A stretch of DNA of 64,000 nucleotides, taken from the NCBI GenBank assembly GCA_026122225.1, contig JANEZZ010002066.1, forward strand, positions 434,001 through 498,000. Direction: 5' to 3'. The stretch is from Heloderma charlesbogerti (taxonomy: Eukaryota > Chordata > Lepidosauria > Squamata > Helodermatidae). The translations under genes were made by a program, and so were the position numbers. Of the stretch, positions 55,659 to 64,000 are shown piece after piece (positions within the stretch are counted from its first letter, which is position 1; every line of letters starts with the position of its first letter). The notes under the pieces were generated by a model. The model worked only from the letters and a program-made list of their open reading frames with translations, did no database searches and was not told where the DNA came from.

Positions 55659-56040
55659 TAGGGATGTATGGACTGTATAAAATCTGCTCTGTCTGCGTTT
55701 CTCAGATAGTCAGGTTCCTTTTGTTTCCTCGTCCACTTGCAGATGGATGCGAATTTTTTTCTCCAACATGCAGAAAAATACACAAATAATTATGTAAGTA
55801 TTTACATAATTTCCCTCAGTACGTAACATTTAGCATCTTGTCCCCCATTCCATTCAATGTTTCCTGAGCAGAAATGTACATATTGTCCTACGAATGTATA
55901 TGCGTACATTTTGGGAGAGTAAAAAAATCATCTGAAAGTCCACAGACTCCATGTGGCCTGAGGGGGTCGCTGTACTGCAGGTCGGATTCTTAGAAATCTG
56001 AGCTCATTTTAGTCAGTCTCAAATTTCTCCGGGATCCCTA
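55659..56040. mobile_element. hAT-like MITE, TSD CCCCAAAG (reference for this family)
   Basis: TAGGGATGTATGGACTG to CTCCGGGATCCCTA with a perfect 8-bp duplication. The interior has AATTATGTAAGTATTTACAT (a palindrome resembling the P core) and TTTCCTGAGCAGAAATG. Relatives are at 10146-10540 and 59094-60060. Confidence 0.92.
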
Positions 56041-56078
56041 CCCCAAAGTCGCAAACATTGTGCACCCTTATGCATGAG

Positions 56079-56935
56079 AGATGGGGGGGACCTTTGCTCA
56101 ATTCACATTTTAATATGACTTTACCTAATGTTGCACTTTGAACCAGCAGGTGAGCCAAAACTCTGTTATCCTCAGACATTTGCACTTCTCCGAATTTTGC
56201 AGTGGAGTTCTCAAATCAAAAATGCATACAAATCATGTATATTATGGTAGTGAAATGTGAAAATAACAATCAAAATGCTTTATTTTAGGAAAATCACTTG
56301 CAAAAATGTATATTTTAGGAAAAATAGCACAAGGTATTAGGATGCATTTGCACATAAAATGCATGCAACTTGTCATGTGGACCCTTAAAACTGTTCTCAA
56401 AGTTTGGAAAACACCAAACTTAAGACTGGAACAATAGGAAACTGAGAGAAACTAAAACTGACAGATTTCCCCATCCCTATTATGCATCTCAGCTCTTCTC
56501 CCCAAGCTAAGAGTTGGACGAAGGGCTCTTGAACACCCTGCAGTGTGAACAGCTAGAAAGGCATTGACAGAGCCCTTCACTTACCAAGTACTCTAGATGC
56601 TCACTTCCATTCACAGGCCAGGATTATGGATGAAGGAGAATTCTGTTCAGTCCACATTTTTAAGCAGTGTCCCAACCTAATTCACAGTTCCCAGATTAAA
56701 ACAAGGACTGGAACATAGCTTTCTTTTAGAGTGCACACTTCTCTGAATTTTGCAGTACAGTTCTCAGCTCAAAAAAATGAGTACAAAAATGCATTTTAGG
56801 AAAACCTGTATGCACAAAATGTTTATTTAAGGGAAAATGAGTTGAAAATTCCTCTTTAGGGGAAAATATGTACCCAAATGTTCATTGTAGGGGAAACTGC
56901 ATACAAACTCATATTTTAAGAGAAAAGGAATACAT
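56079..56935. mobile_element. Two adjacent 11153-type hAT-like remnants
   Basis: The first, about 56079-56479, has CCTAATGTTGCACTTTGAACC, TTTGCACTTCTCCGAATTTT and the right end TTTCCCCATCCCTA. The second, about 56630-56935, has CACACTTCTCTGAATTTTGC and GGAAAATGAGTTGAAAATTC. Left ends are degraded. Confidence 0.5.
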
Positions 56936-57782
56936 AGTATGTATACCCTGGAAGACAGAAACAGAATTCAAAGTGATCTTGATAGGCTGGAGCGCTGGGC
57001 AGAAAACAACAGAATGACATTTAATAGGGATAAATGCCAAGTTCTGCACCTAGGAAAAAGAAACCAAATGCACAGTTACAAGATGGGGGATACTTGGCTC
57101 AACAACACTACAAGTGAGAAGGATCTTGGAACTGTTGTTAATCACAAGCTGAATATGAGGCAACGATGTGATGCGGCTGCAAAAAAAGGCAAATGCTATC
57201 TTGCGCTGCATTAATAGAAGCATAGCTTCCAAATCCCATCAAGTACTAGTTCCCATCTACTCAGCACTGGTTAGGCCTCATCAGAAGTACTGTGTCCTGG
57301 GTGCCACACTTCAAGGAGGATGCAGACAAACTGGAGAGGGTTCAGAGGAGGACAACAGAGATAATTGGACTCGAAACAAAGCCCTATGAGGAGAGACTGA
57401 AAGAACTGGACATATTTAGCCTTGAGAAGAGAAGACTGAGGGGACTCAGTCTTCAAGTACTTGAAAGGTTGTCACAGAGAAGAAGGCCGGGATCTCTTCT
57501 CGATCATCCCAGAGTGCAGGACATGGAATAATGGGCTCAAGTGTCAGGAAGCCAGATTCCAGCTGAACATCAGGAAAAATGTCCTGACTGTTAGAGCAAT
57601 ACAACAATGGAACCAATTCCCTAGGGAGGTAGTGGGCTGTCCCACACTGGAGGCATTCAAGATGAGGCTGGACAGCCATCTGTCAGGGATGCTTTGACTT
57701 TGATTCCTGCATTGAGCAGGGGGGTGGACTCGATGGTCTTATAGGCCCCTGCCATCCTTGCTATTCTATGATTCTATGACTC
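56935..57782 (+). mobile_element. CR1-clade LINE, 3' portion
   Basis: Encodes [59 protein letters not shown], then in other frames [39 protein letters not shown] and RVQDMENNGLKCQ-like pieces, the normal order of the CR1 ORF2 C-terminus. The 3' end is complete, with GTGGACTCGATGGTCTTATA and TATTCTATGATTCTATG. Several frameshifts make it inactive. Confidence 0.9.
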
Positions 57783-57881
57783 AGGGGAAATATGTACAAT
57801 GGTAAATATAGATGCAAATTGTCATGGTTTTTTTTAAAAAAAAATTACAGAAAATGGAACAGAACAGACACATGACTGAGC

Positions 57882-58302
57882 TAGGGATGCTATGGATGCC
57901 CTACATGGGGGTGGAGTCTGACAGACTCCCCCCCACCCCACTTGGCCTGCCTGAATGGGTCTGTGGAACCTGCTGCCACCCACCTTCACTCATTGTGTGA
58001 GCCACTGGATGGCCCGGCAATCCCGCGGTGAGCTCCCTGCAGCCACCAGGTCCCCAGGCAAGCTGCCATTTTGCATAAATATTGCAGCTCATTATTCTGC
58101 GTAAAAGGTATTTCATGCAAATGGCGGCTGTAAAGCCACCATTTATGCAAGATTAGAGGAATGAATGGACCAGGCAGCTGCATGGAGCTTACTGGGTGCT
58201 CACCAGGCCATCCAAGGGCTCGCATGGCAACTGGGGGTAGGCAGCAGCAGTAGTTCAGCAATTGCCCAGCAAGTGTGGATGGGGGGAGTCCATCCATCCC
58301 TA
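57882..58302. mobile_element. 31392-type hAT-like element, TSD GACTGAGC/GACTGAAC
   Basis: TAGGGATGCTATGGATG to GTCCATCCATCCCTA; 7 of 8 duplication. The centre folds: AGCTGCCATTTTGCATAAAT against ATTTATGCAAGATTAG, with CATGCAAATGGCGGC nearby. Confidence 0.82.
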
Positions 58303-58701
58303 GACTGAACACATGTGAAACTGTCATGAACCAAAAATAGAATGGTTTCCACCCACCCCACACCTGGCCAAGATACAGAGAACAGAGAGTGAGCAGCTGA
58401 GGTGCCAAACGGAAGGGCTATGCCAAAGCCTCTTGTTGTTGACACAAGGAGGGGGATTAATGGACCCTTTTGATGTGTCTCAGCTTGTGATTCAGTGGAT
58501 GGGCCAACACTGCTTAATCTTCCACCCTTACTCAAGTTAAAATATAGCCCCTGTTAAAAACTACCTGCCATCCTAGACTGAAATGGGGTGAAAAAGATCT
58601 GTTGGGTCGGAGTTTTAATGTATGCTCCCCACAGCCGAGACAATGTATGTGTTTGTGTTTCAGCTTATGCCAGACCTTTGCTATCGAAGAGTGTAATTCT
58701 A
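58303..58701. other. No recognisable feature
   Basis: Short non-coding interval. Confidence 0.3.
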
Positions 58702-58942
58702 AAGAGCCAGTGTGGTGTAGTGGCTAGAGTGTTGAACTGGGAGCTGGGAGATCCAGGTTCTAGTAACACTGAAGGCCATGGAAGTTCATTGGGTGACTTT
58801 GGTCCATTCACAGGCTCTCAGCCCAACCTACCTCACAGCTCTCAGCCCAACCTACCTCACAGGTGTGTTGTTGTGAGGATAAAATGGAGAGGAGGATTAT
58901 GTACGCCACCTTGAGTTTCTTAAAGAGGAAAAATGGTGGGAA
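58702..58942 (+). mobile_element. tRNA-derived SINE with L2-like tail
   Basis: GAGCCAGTGTGGTGTAGTGG, AGATCCAGGTTCTAGTAAC, TGTTGTGAGGATAAAATGG, CGCCACCTTGAGTTTC and a tail that passes into (GAAA)n. A 20-bp stretch (CTCTCAGCCCAACCTACCTC) is duplicated in tandem. Confidence 0.9.
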
Positions 58943-58953
58943 AGAAAGAAGGA

Positions 58954-58993
<40 letters not shown>

Positions 58994-58994
58994 A
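58943..58994. repeat. (GAAA)n microsatellite
   Basis: Tail expansion of the upstream SINE. Confidence 0.95.
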
Positions 58995-59093
58995 AAGACT
59001 GGTGCTCAATAAATGGAAGGCTCTGAGCTGAGGGCACTCTTTCCAGTGTCCTGTCAGCAAGAGCTAGGCAGGGTGGGAGGAGTGGTTAAGGCT

Positions 59094-60060
59094 TTGAAAG
59101 CCTTATTCCTCATTCCTTTCAACTTTTCCTCAGCAGAAATTTGTGTATTTTCCCACAAATAAATACGTGTAAATTTCAGGAAAGTAAAAAAAAAAGAAAG
59201 CCCTTCATGGATCACTACCTTGTTGTGGTGAAGGGGCATGCATAACTCAGTGAAGCCATAAGCTATGCCATGTAGGGCCACCCAAGATGGACAGGTCATG
59301 GTGGAGAGTTCTGACAAAATGTGGTCCACTGGAGAAGGAAATGGCAACCCACTCCAGTATTCTTGCCAAGAAAACCCCATGGAACGTATCACATGGCTAA
59401 AAGAGATGGTGCCAGAAGATGAGCCCCTCAGGTCAGAAGGTGTCCAATATACTACTGGGGAAGAGCAGAGGGAATTTGCAAGCAGTGCCAGAAAGAGTGA
59501 AGCGGCTGGGCCAAAGCCAAAAGGACACTCAGCTGTGGATGTGTCTGGTGGTGAAAAGAAAGTCCAATGCTGTAAAGAACAATATTGTTTAGGAACCTGG
59601 AATGTAAGATCAATGAATCAAGGTAAGCTGGAGGTGGTCAAACATGAGATGGCAAGATTGAACATCAACATCTTGGGAATCAGTGGTCAAATATTTTGGC
59701 CACCTAATGCGAAGAGAAAACTCCCTGGAAAAGACCCTGATGCTGGGAAAGATTGAAGGCAAAAGGAGAAGGGGACAGCAGAGGATGAGATGGCTAGATA
59801 GCATCACCGATGCAATGAATATGAACTTGAGCACACTCCAGGACAGAGCGCAGGACAGGAAGGCCTGGCGTGCTATGGTCCATGGGGTCATGAAGAGTCG
59901 GACACGACTTAACGACTGAACAACAACAAAAAACAAAAACATCCAAAAGTCCATGGACTCCATGCAACCTGAGTGAGCCAGTCCACAGTGGATTCTGCAG
60001 ATCAGATTCTTAAATCTCCAAGCTCATTTTAGTCCATCTCAAATTTCTCCTGCATCCCTA
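59094..60060. mobile_element. 55659-type hAT-like element hosting a BovB copy
   Basis: Left piece: CATTCCTTTCAACTTTTCCT, CAGCAGAAATTTGTG, GGAAAGTAAAAAAA. Right piece: ACATCCAAAAGTCCATGGAC, TCAAATTTCTCCTGCATCCC. These are consecutive in the complete 55659 element, with the break at its A-run. Confidence 0.7.
59196..59930 (+). mobile_element. BovB (RTE) LINE with large internal deletion
   Basis: The 5' part encodes GEGNGNPLQYSCQENPM, VPEDEPLRSEGVQYTTGEEQ and YCLGTWNVRSMNQGKLEVVK then EMARLNINILGIS, the start of the BovB apurinic endonuclease. At about 59682 it jumps to the 3' end, encoding YFGHLMRRENSLEKTLMLGK and RRGQQRMRWLDSITDAMNMN, then ends GTCGGACACGACTTAACGAC and an ACAACAAC tail. About 2 kb including the reverse transcriptase is missing, so it is a non-autonomous, SINE-like derivative. 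It is inserted in the A-run of a hAT-like element. Confidence 0.92.
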
Positions 60061-60061
60061 C

Positions 60062-61015
60062 ATTTAAATAATATTTAAATACTTATTCTTAAATGTATTT
60101 TCTTCCTAAACACACATTTCTCTTTTCACAGCTGTTTAAGTGTTTACAACATTAAACAATAAACAATTACTTTAACACATGGACACCATAGCAAATATGG
60201 TGATAATTATATCTTGAATGTACTGTTACACATTCTTTTGTATCTTGCCTAAGTTCCCTTATGTTAATGCTAGTTAATAAGTTCACTTTCTCAACCAAAT
60301 TAAGTCCTCCATAAGTTACCATAAGTTACTGGTAGATGAGTGTTTTCCATATTTTTATCAGCAGATTCAATAAATGGGTACTATTCTTCATAACATATGT
60401 CAGTCTGGTAATATCTCAGCTATAGTTGGATCTGCTTAGTTAGTTTGTCCACAAAGCAAAGTCCTACAACTTGAGCTTCCAGGCCACAACTGATGGTTCC
60501 TCCAATTAGCCATTATTTCTAGACTTGCTGCAGTCCAAGAAAGTGACAACAGTTCCTTGTATTTCAATTATTTGTTGAGTCCAGTGTACAACGATAATAA
60601 ACGTATAGCTTCTGGGGGTTTCCTTTTTTCTTCCATATGTTTACCTTCATATTTAAACATTGCCTTCCAAAACGCTTGGGATTGTGGAGAATCCCATAAC
60701 ATAAGCAAATGCCCCTGTATTGTTTTTACATATACAACAAAATGGGCTTTGCGTATGATTTATATAAATCATTTTACCAGAGTGGTGTACCACCTATGCC
60801 TCATTTTAAAAATATTTTCTCTTGCCCTGAGAGACACAGATTTCATTGATGTTGCAGAGAACAGTCTTAACCATTGTGCTGTGCTAATAACATCATCCAG
60901 ATCTTTTTGGCAGGCCACTTTTGCTCGCTCTCCTGGATCATTTAGTAGTGTGTGTATAGGAGATGTCAGGCCCTTAATTTCTGAGGCTGATGTTATCGCT
61001 ATTTTCTGAAAGCTA
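60062..61015 (-). mobile_element. L1-like ORF2 C-terminal fragment
   Basis: On the minus strand: SLRARENIFKMRHRWYTTLV, followed in shifted frames by a GAFAYVMGFSTIPSVLE-like segment and WTAASLEIMANWRNHQLW. This resembles the L1 ORF2 C-terminus (ENxYKxxYRWYLTP, then the CxxC..H..W block, then TAARxxIARNWK). Cysteines of the zinc-binding block are lost. Old and broken. Confidence 0.55.
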
Positions 61016-61023
61016 TTCAAAAG

Positions 61024-62252
61024 TAGGGGTGGACGAAAGTCACTTACCTTTCGTCGAAGCTTGTTCGCGGTGGGGGGGAGGCGCTTCGCTGCTCCCCCCG
61101 CGAAGTTCAGGCCGGGGGGGGAGGCTTCCTGCCTCGCCCGGCCGAAATTCAGGCCGGGGAGGAGGCTTCCCGCCTCGCCTGGCTGCGAACTCGAAAGTTT
61201 TTTTTTTTTTTTTAAACGCCCCCGTGATAGGCTACGTGACGATTAACGTAGCCTATCATGGCTAGATCTGCAAAGTCATCCGTGATAGGCTACGTTAATC
61301 ATCACGTAGCCTATCACGGGTGACTTTAAAAAAAAAAAAGCACGTACGCTAATGGCGGCCCCCATAGGGAGCCGCCATTCGCGTTCCTTATTTGGTCGCT
61401 GTAGTCTACGTAAAGATTTATGTAGACTACGGCGAAAATAAGGGCAACGCAAATAGCATTGCCCTTATTTTTGCCGTAGTCTACATAAATCTTTACGTAG
61501 ACTACAGTGACCAAATAAGGAACGGGAATGGTGGCTTCCTATGGGGGCCGCCATTACCCGTACGCGCTTCTTTTTTTTTTAAAGTCACCCGTGATAGGCT
61601 ACGTGTCGATTCACATAGCCTATCACGGCTGACTTTGCAAATCTAGCTGTGATAGGCTACGTTAATCGTCACGTAGCCTATCATGGGGGCGTTTTTGTTT
61701 TTTTTTCTTTTATTGGAATGGCGGCGGCGGCAGCCGGTCGAAAGACCGGCTGCCGCTCCCGCCCCACACGAACACCCGCCGAACCGCCAGCCAGACCCAC
61801 CGCCGGGAGGGACATTCGGCAAAGGTAAGTCCCATCCCGGGGGGGGCGCGGGGGGTGGGGGGGCGTGGAGAATTTCTCCCCGAAACTTGTTCGGGGGACC
61901 GAACACGTTGGCGTTTGGCCCCCTGAAGTTTCGGGGAGAAATTCTCCGCCATCCCTAATCACGGCTGACTTTGCAGATCTAGCCGTGATAGGCTACATTA
62001 ATCGTCACGTAGCCTATCACAGGGGTATTTTTTAAAAACTTTTTATTTCGCAGCCGGGCAAGGCGAGGCACCTCCTCCCCGGCCTGAATTTCGGCTGGGC
62101 GAGGCGGGAAGCCTCCCCCCTGGCCTGAATTTCGCCGGGTGAGGCGGGAAGCCTCCCCTCCCCGGCCTGAACTTCGGGGGGAGAGCAGCGAAGCGCCTCC
62201 CCCCCACCACGAAAAGCTGCGAGACCAGGTAAGTGGGTTTCGTGCACCCCTA
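61024..62252. mobile_element. Palindrome-array element with extra right end (composite)
   Basis: X-type left end TAGGGGTGGACGAAAGTCAC and full P-P-R-Q-S-Q'-R'-P-P to a Y-type end TCTCCGCCATCCCTA at 61957. Immediately after comes a second half-core (GCTGACTTTGCAGATCTAGC, one P) ending in an X-type end GTGGGTTTCGTGCACCCCTA. Neither the inner nor the outer pair of 8-mers matches (TTCAAAAG; ATCACGGC; GAGACAAG). This suggests recombination between copies rather than simple nested insertion. Confidence 0.88.
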
Positions 62253-62943
62253 GAGACAAGTGGTGAGATGGCGTTTGGAGAATCCTAGTGAACTCAAACA
62301 TTGCTTGACCACACATCCCTATATGTGAGTATGGCATAGTGCTTAAAGGGAGAGCCAAAGGGCAACTTAAGGGGGTTATCATTTATTTAAAGAAGTTGTA
62401 CATTATAAGCCAAGAAAAGCTTCCGGAAAGAAAAATAACTGTTCTGATTGAACTTATACATTTCTGGCATGAAACATTGGCAAATATACAAGATGTCTTG
62501 AGCTTGGTGACAGGGTGATAGACGTTTCTGTTGGCTGTGAGCAGGGATGAATGACTGAGCATTTCCAGTCTGGGACACTTTATATGTATTCCTCAAAAAA
62601 TCTGTTACATTCTGTTTCTGCATCAGTTTGTATGCATGCATTTATGTATGTATGTGTGTGTGTGTGTACATATATACTTAACAACAGGACATTAATTCAC
62701 ATTTAAATACCCATTTAAATAATATTTTTAAGCATATGTTCTCTCAAAATATAGATTTCTAAATACATTTTCTCTCAGAAGGTGCATTTTAAAATTTTGA
62801 CATGGTTTTTGAGCTGGGAACTGCATTGGAACATTCAGGAGCTACAAAAGCTGGTGGATAGCTAGGAAGATAGGCCTATAGCCAATTTGGTCACCTATAG
62901 CCATCAGATCCTTCCTTAAAGGGAAATCCAAGTGTCCCAAACC
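62253..62943. other. Mostly unrecognised non-coding DNA
   Basis: A (TATG/TG)n tract at about 62641-62668; nothing else recognised. Confidence 0.35.
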
Positions 62944-63372
62944 TAGGGATGCCATGGGAGTCCAAGGGGGGTGGGGAGTCTGATGGACTCTCCCTCACTC
63001 AGGCTCCCGGCCTCCTCTCTGAGGACCACCGCCACTTACCCAACATGTTTGGCTCCCTGGTCAAGCCAGTGCCCAGCTGCCAAATTCCTCAGTGAGCCAC
63101 CATTTTGCTTAAAAATGGTGTCTTGTTGTTTTACATAGAAGATGTTTCATGTAAACAGTGGCCATAAAGTGGCCATTGACAGAAGAGTATGGGTGTAAAC
63201 AGACCATCTTTAATGCAAAATGGTGGCTTGCGGTGGAGTCAGGTGGCCGCATGCCGCTCATCCACGGACTGCCCACCCACTCAGCCAGGGAGGCAAACAG
63301 GGACGGGTAAGTGGTGGGGCTCCGGAGAGCGGCGCATCAGGCAGGCCCAGGGTGGTTCACCCATCCCAACCC
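62944..63372. mobile_element. 31392-type hAT-like element, right end altered
   Basis: TAGGGATGCCATGGGAGTCC begins an element with GTCTGATGGACTCTCCC and the CACCATTTTGC/GCAAAATGGTGGC foldback. Its right end (GGTTCACCCATCCCAACCC) lacks the last TA and abuts the next element, so the edge was probably altered by that insertion. Confidence 0.55.
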
Positions 63373-64000
63373 TAGGGGTGGACGAAAGTCACTTACCTTT
63401 TCTTGCAGCTTGTTCGCGGTGGGGGGGAGCGCTTCGCTGCTCCCCCCGCGAAGTTCAGGCCGGGGGGGGAGGCTTCCCTTCTCGCCTGGCCGAAATTCAG
63501 TCCGGGGAGGAGGCTTCCCGCCTCGCCCGGCCGCGAACACGAAAGTTAAAAAAAAAACAAAACACGTCCCCTGATAGGCTACGTGACGATTCACGTAGCC
63601 TATCATGGCTAGATCTGGAAAGTCAGCCGTGATAGGCTACGTGAATCGTCACGTAGCCTATCACGGGTGACTTTAAAAAAAAAAAAAGCGCGTACGCGAA
63701 TGGCGGCCCCCATAGGGAGCCGCCATTCGCGTTCCTTATTTAGTGGCTGTAGTCTACGTAAATGTTTACGTAGACTACAGCCACCAAATAAGGAACGGGA
63801 ATGGCGGCTCCCTATGGGGGCCGCCATTATCTGTACACGCTTTTTTTTTTTTTTTTTTTAAGTCACCCGGGATAGGCTACGTGACGATTCACGTAGCCTA
63901 TCACGGCTGACTTTGCAAATCTAGCCGTGATAGGCTATGTGAATTGTCACGTAGCCTATCAGGGGACTTTTTTTTTTTTCTCTTTGATTGCAATGGCGGG
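63373..64000. mobile_element. Palindrome-array hAT-like element, cut by window end
   Basis: X-type left end TAGGGGTGGACGAAAGTCAC, then P-P-R-Q-R'-P-P: only one Q and no S. Its CpGs and arms are nearly perfect (GATAGGCTACGTGACGATTC), suggesting a young copy. The right end is outside the window. Confidence 0.9.

Noticed and set aside
59196..59930. Ruminant origin of the window because of BovB
   Set aside because: BovB is also abundant in squamates, and the L2, CR1, 5S-SINE and tRNA-L2 SINE content does not fit a ruminant.
61024..62252. Simple insertion of one palindrome-array copy inside another
   Set aside because: The 8-mers beside the inner Y end (ATCACGGC) and beside the left X end (TTCAAAAG) do not match, so a clean nested insertion is not supported.
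15210..64000. A hAT transposase gene or a host domesticated transposase
   Set aside because: No open frame in the window resembles a hAT dimerisation domain or RNase-H-like core; all elements appear non-autonomous.

Overview
This window is repeat-dense vertebrate DNA. I find no host protein-coding gene, no rRNA or tRNA gene, and no CRISPR array. The repeat mix points to a squamate reptile: BovB (RTE) LINEs, L2- and CR1-clade LINEs, a SINE with a 5S-rRNA head and CR1-like tail, two tRNA-derived SINE types (one with an L2-like tail), and a decayed tyrosine-recombinase (Ngaro/DIRS-like) retrotransposon with an SGNH-hydrolase relic. This clade call is inference from repeat content; I cannot name a species.

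The dominant feature is a crowd of non-autonomous hAT-like DNA transposons that begin TAGGGATG (or TAGGGGTG) and end CATCCCTA (or CACCCCTA). At least 14 have a perfect 8-bp target-site duplication (TSD) in normal orientation, one has a perfect 8-bp TSD in inverted orientation, and about a dozen more match at 6-7 of 8 positions. Several families share these ends. The most striking, here called the palindrome-array family, has about 15 copies of roughly 0.6-1 kb. Its core is a chain of small inverted repeats in the order P-P-R-Q-S-Q'-R'-P-P, and the whole chain reads as one larger inverted repeat. P has the arm GATAGGCTACGT, Q has AGTCTACGT, R is built on CAAATGGCGGC (YY1-like) and S on AAAATAAGGG..CGCAAATAGCG. 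Both ends carry an outward-facing AG|GTAAGT. No hAT transposase is seen.

Layout. 1-5.3 kb: decayed YR retrotransposon on the minus strand, split by a solo LTR with TSD CTATC. 5.4-6.9 kb: tRNA-SINE, GC-rich block, shared unit U, BovB tail. 7.6-11.6 kb: 5S-SINE and nested hATs. 11.7-14.2 kb: old L2 split by a younger L2 with TSD TAAAACCAG. 15.2-19.2 kb: three palindrome-array copies, two nested in other hATs. 19.2-25 kb: mostly unrecognised DNA with one 5S-SINE and one hAT. 25.1-28.8 kb: rearranged YR tail, palindrome-array copies and a GC-rich block, with an inversion signature. 28.8-34 kb: mostly unrecognised, with two hATs and simple repeats. 34-50 kb: dense nested hATs (up to four levels at 43-46 kb), CR1 and SINE pieces. 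50-63 kb: CR1, SINE, L1-like and BovB fragments and more hATs. 61-64 kb: two more palindrome-array copies, the last cut by the window end.

Nothing here works as an operon or pathway. The coherent story is many rounds of hAT mobilisation, using transposase supplied from elsewhere, layered on older LINE, SINE and YR-element insertions.
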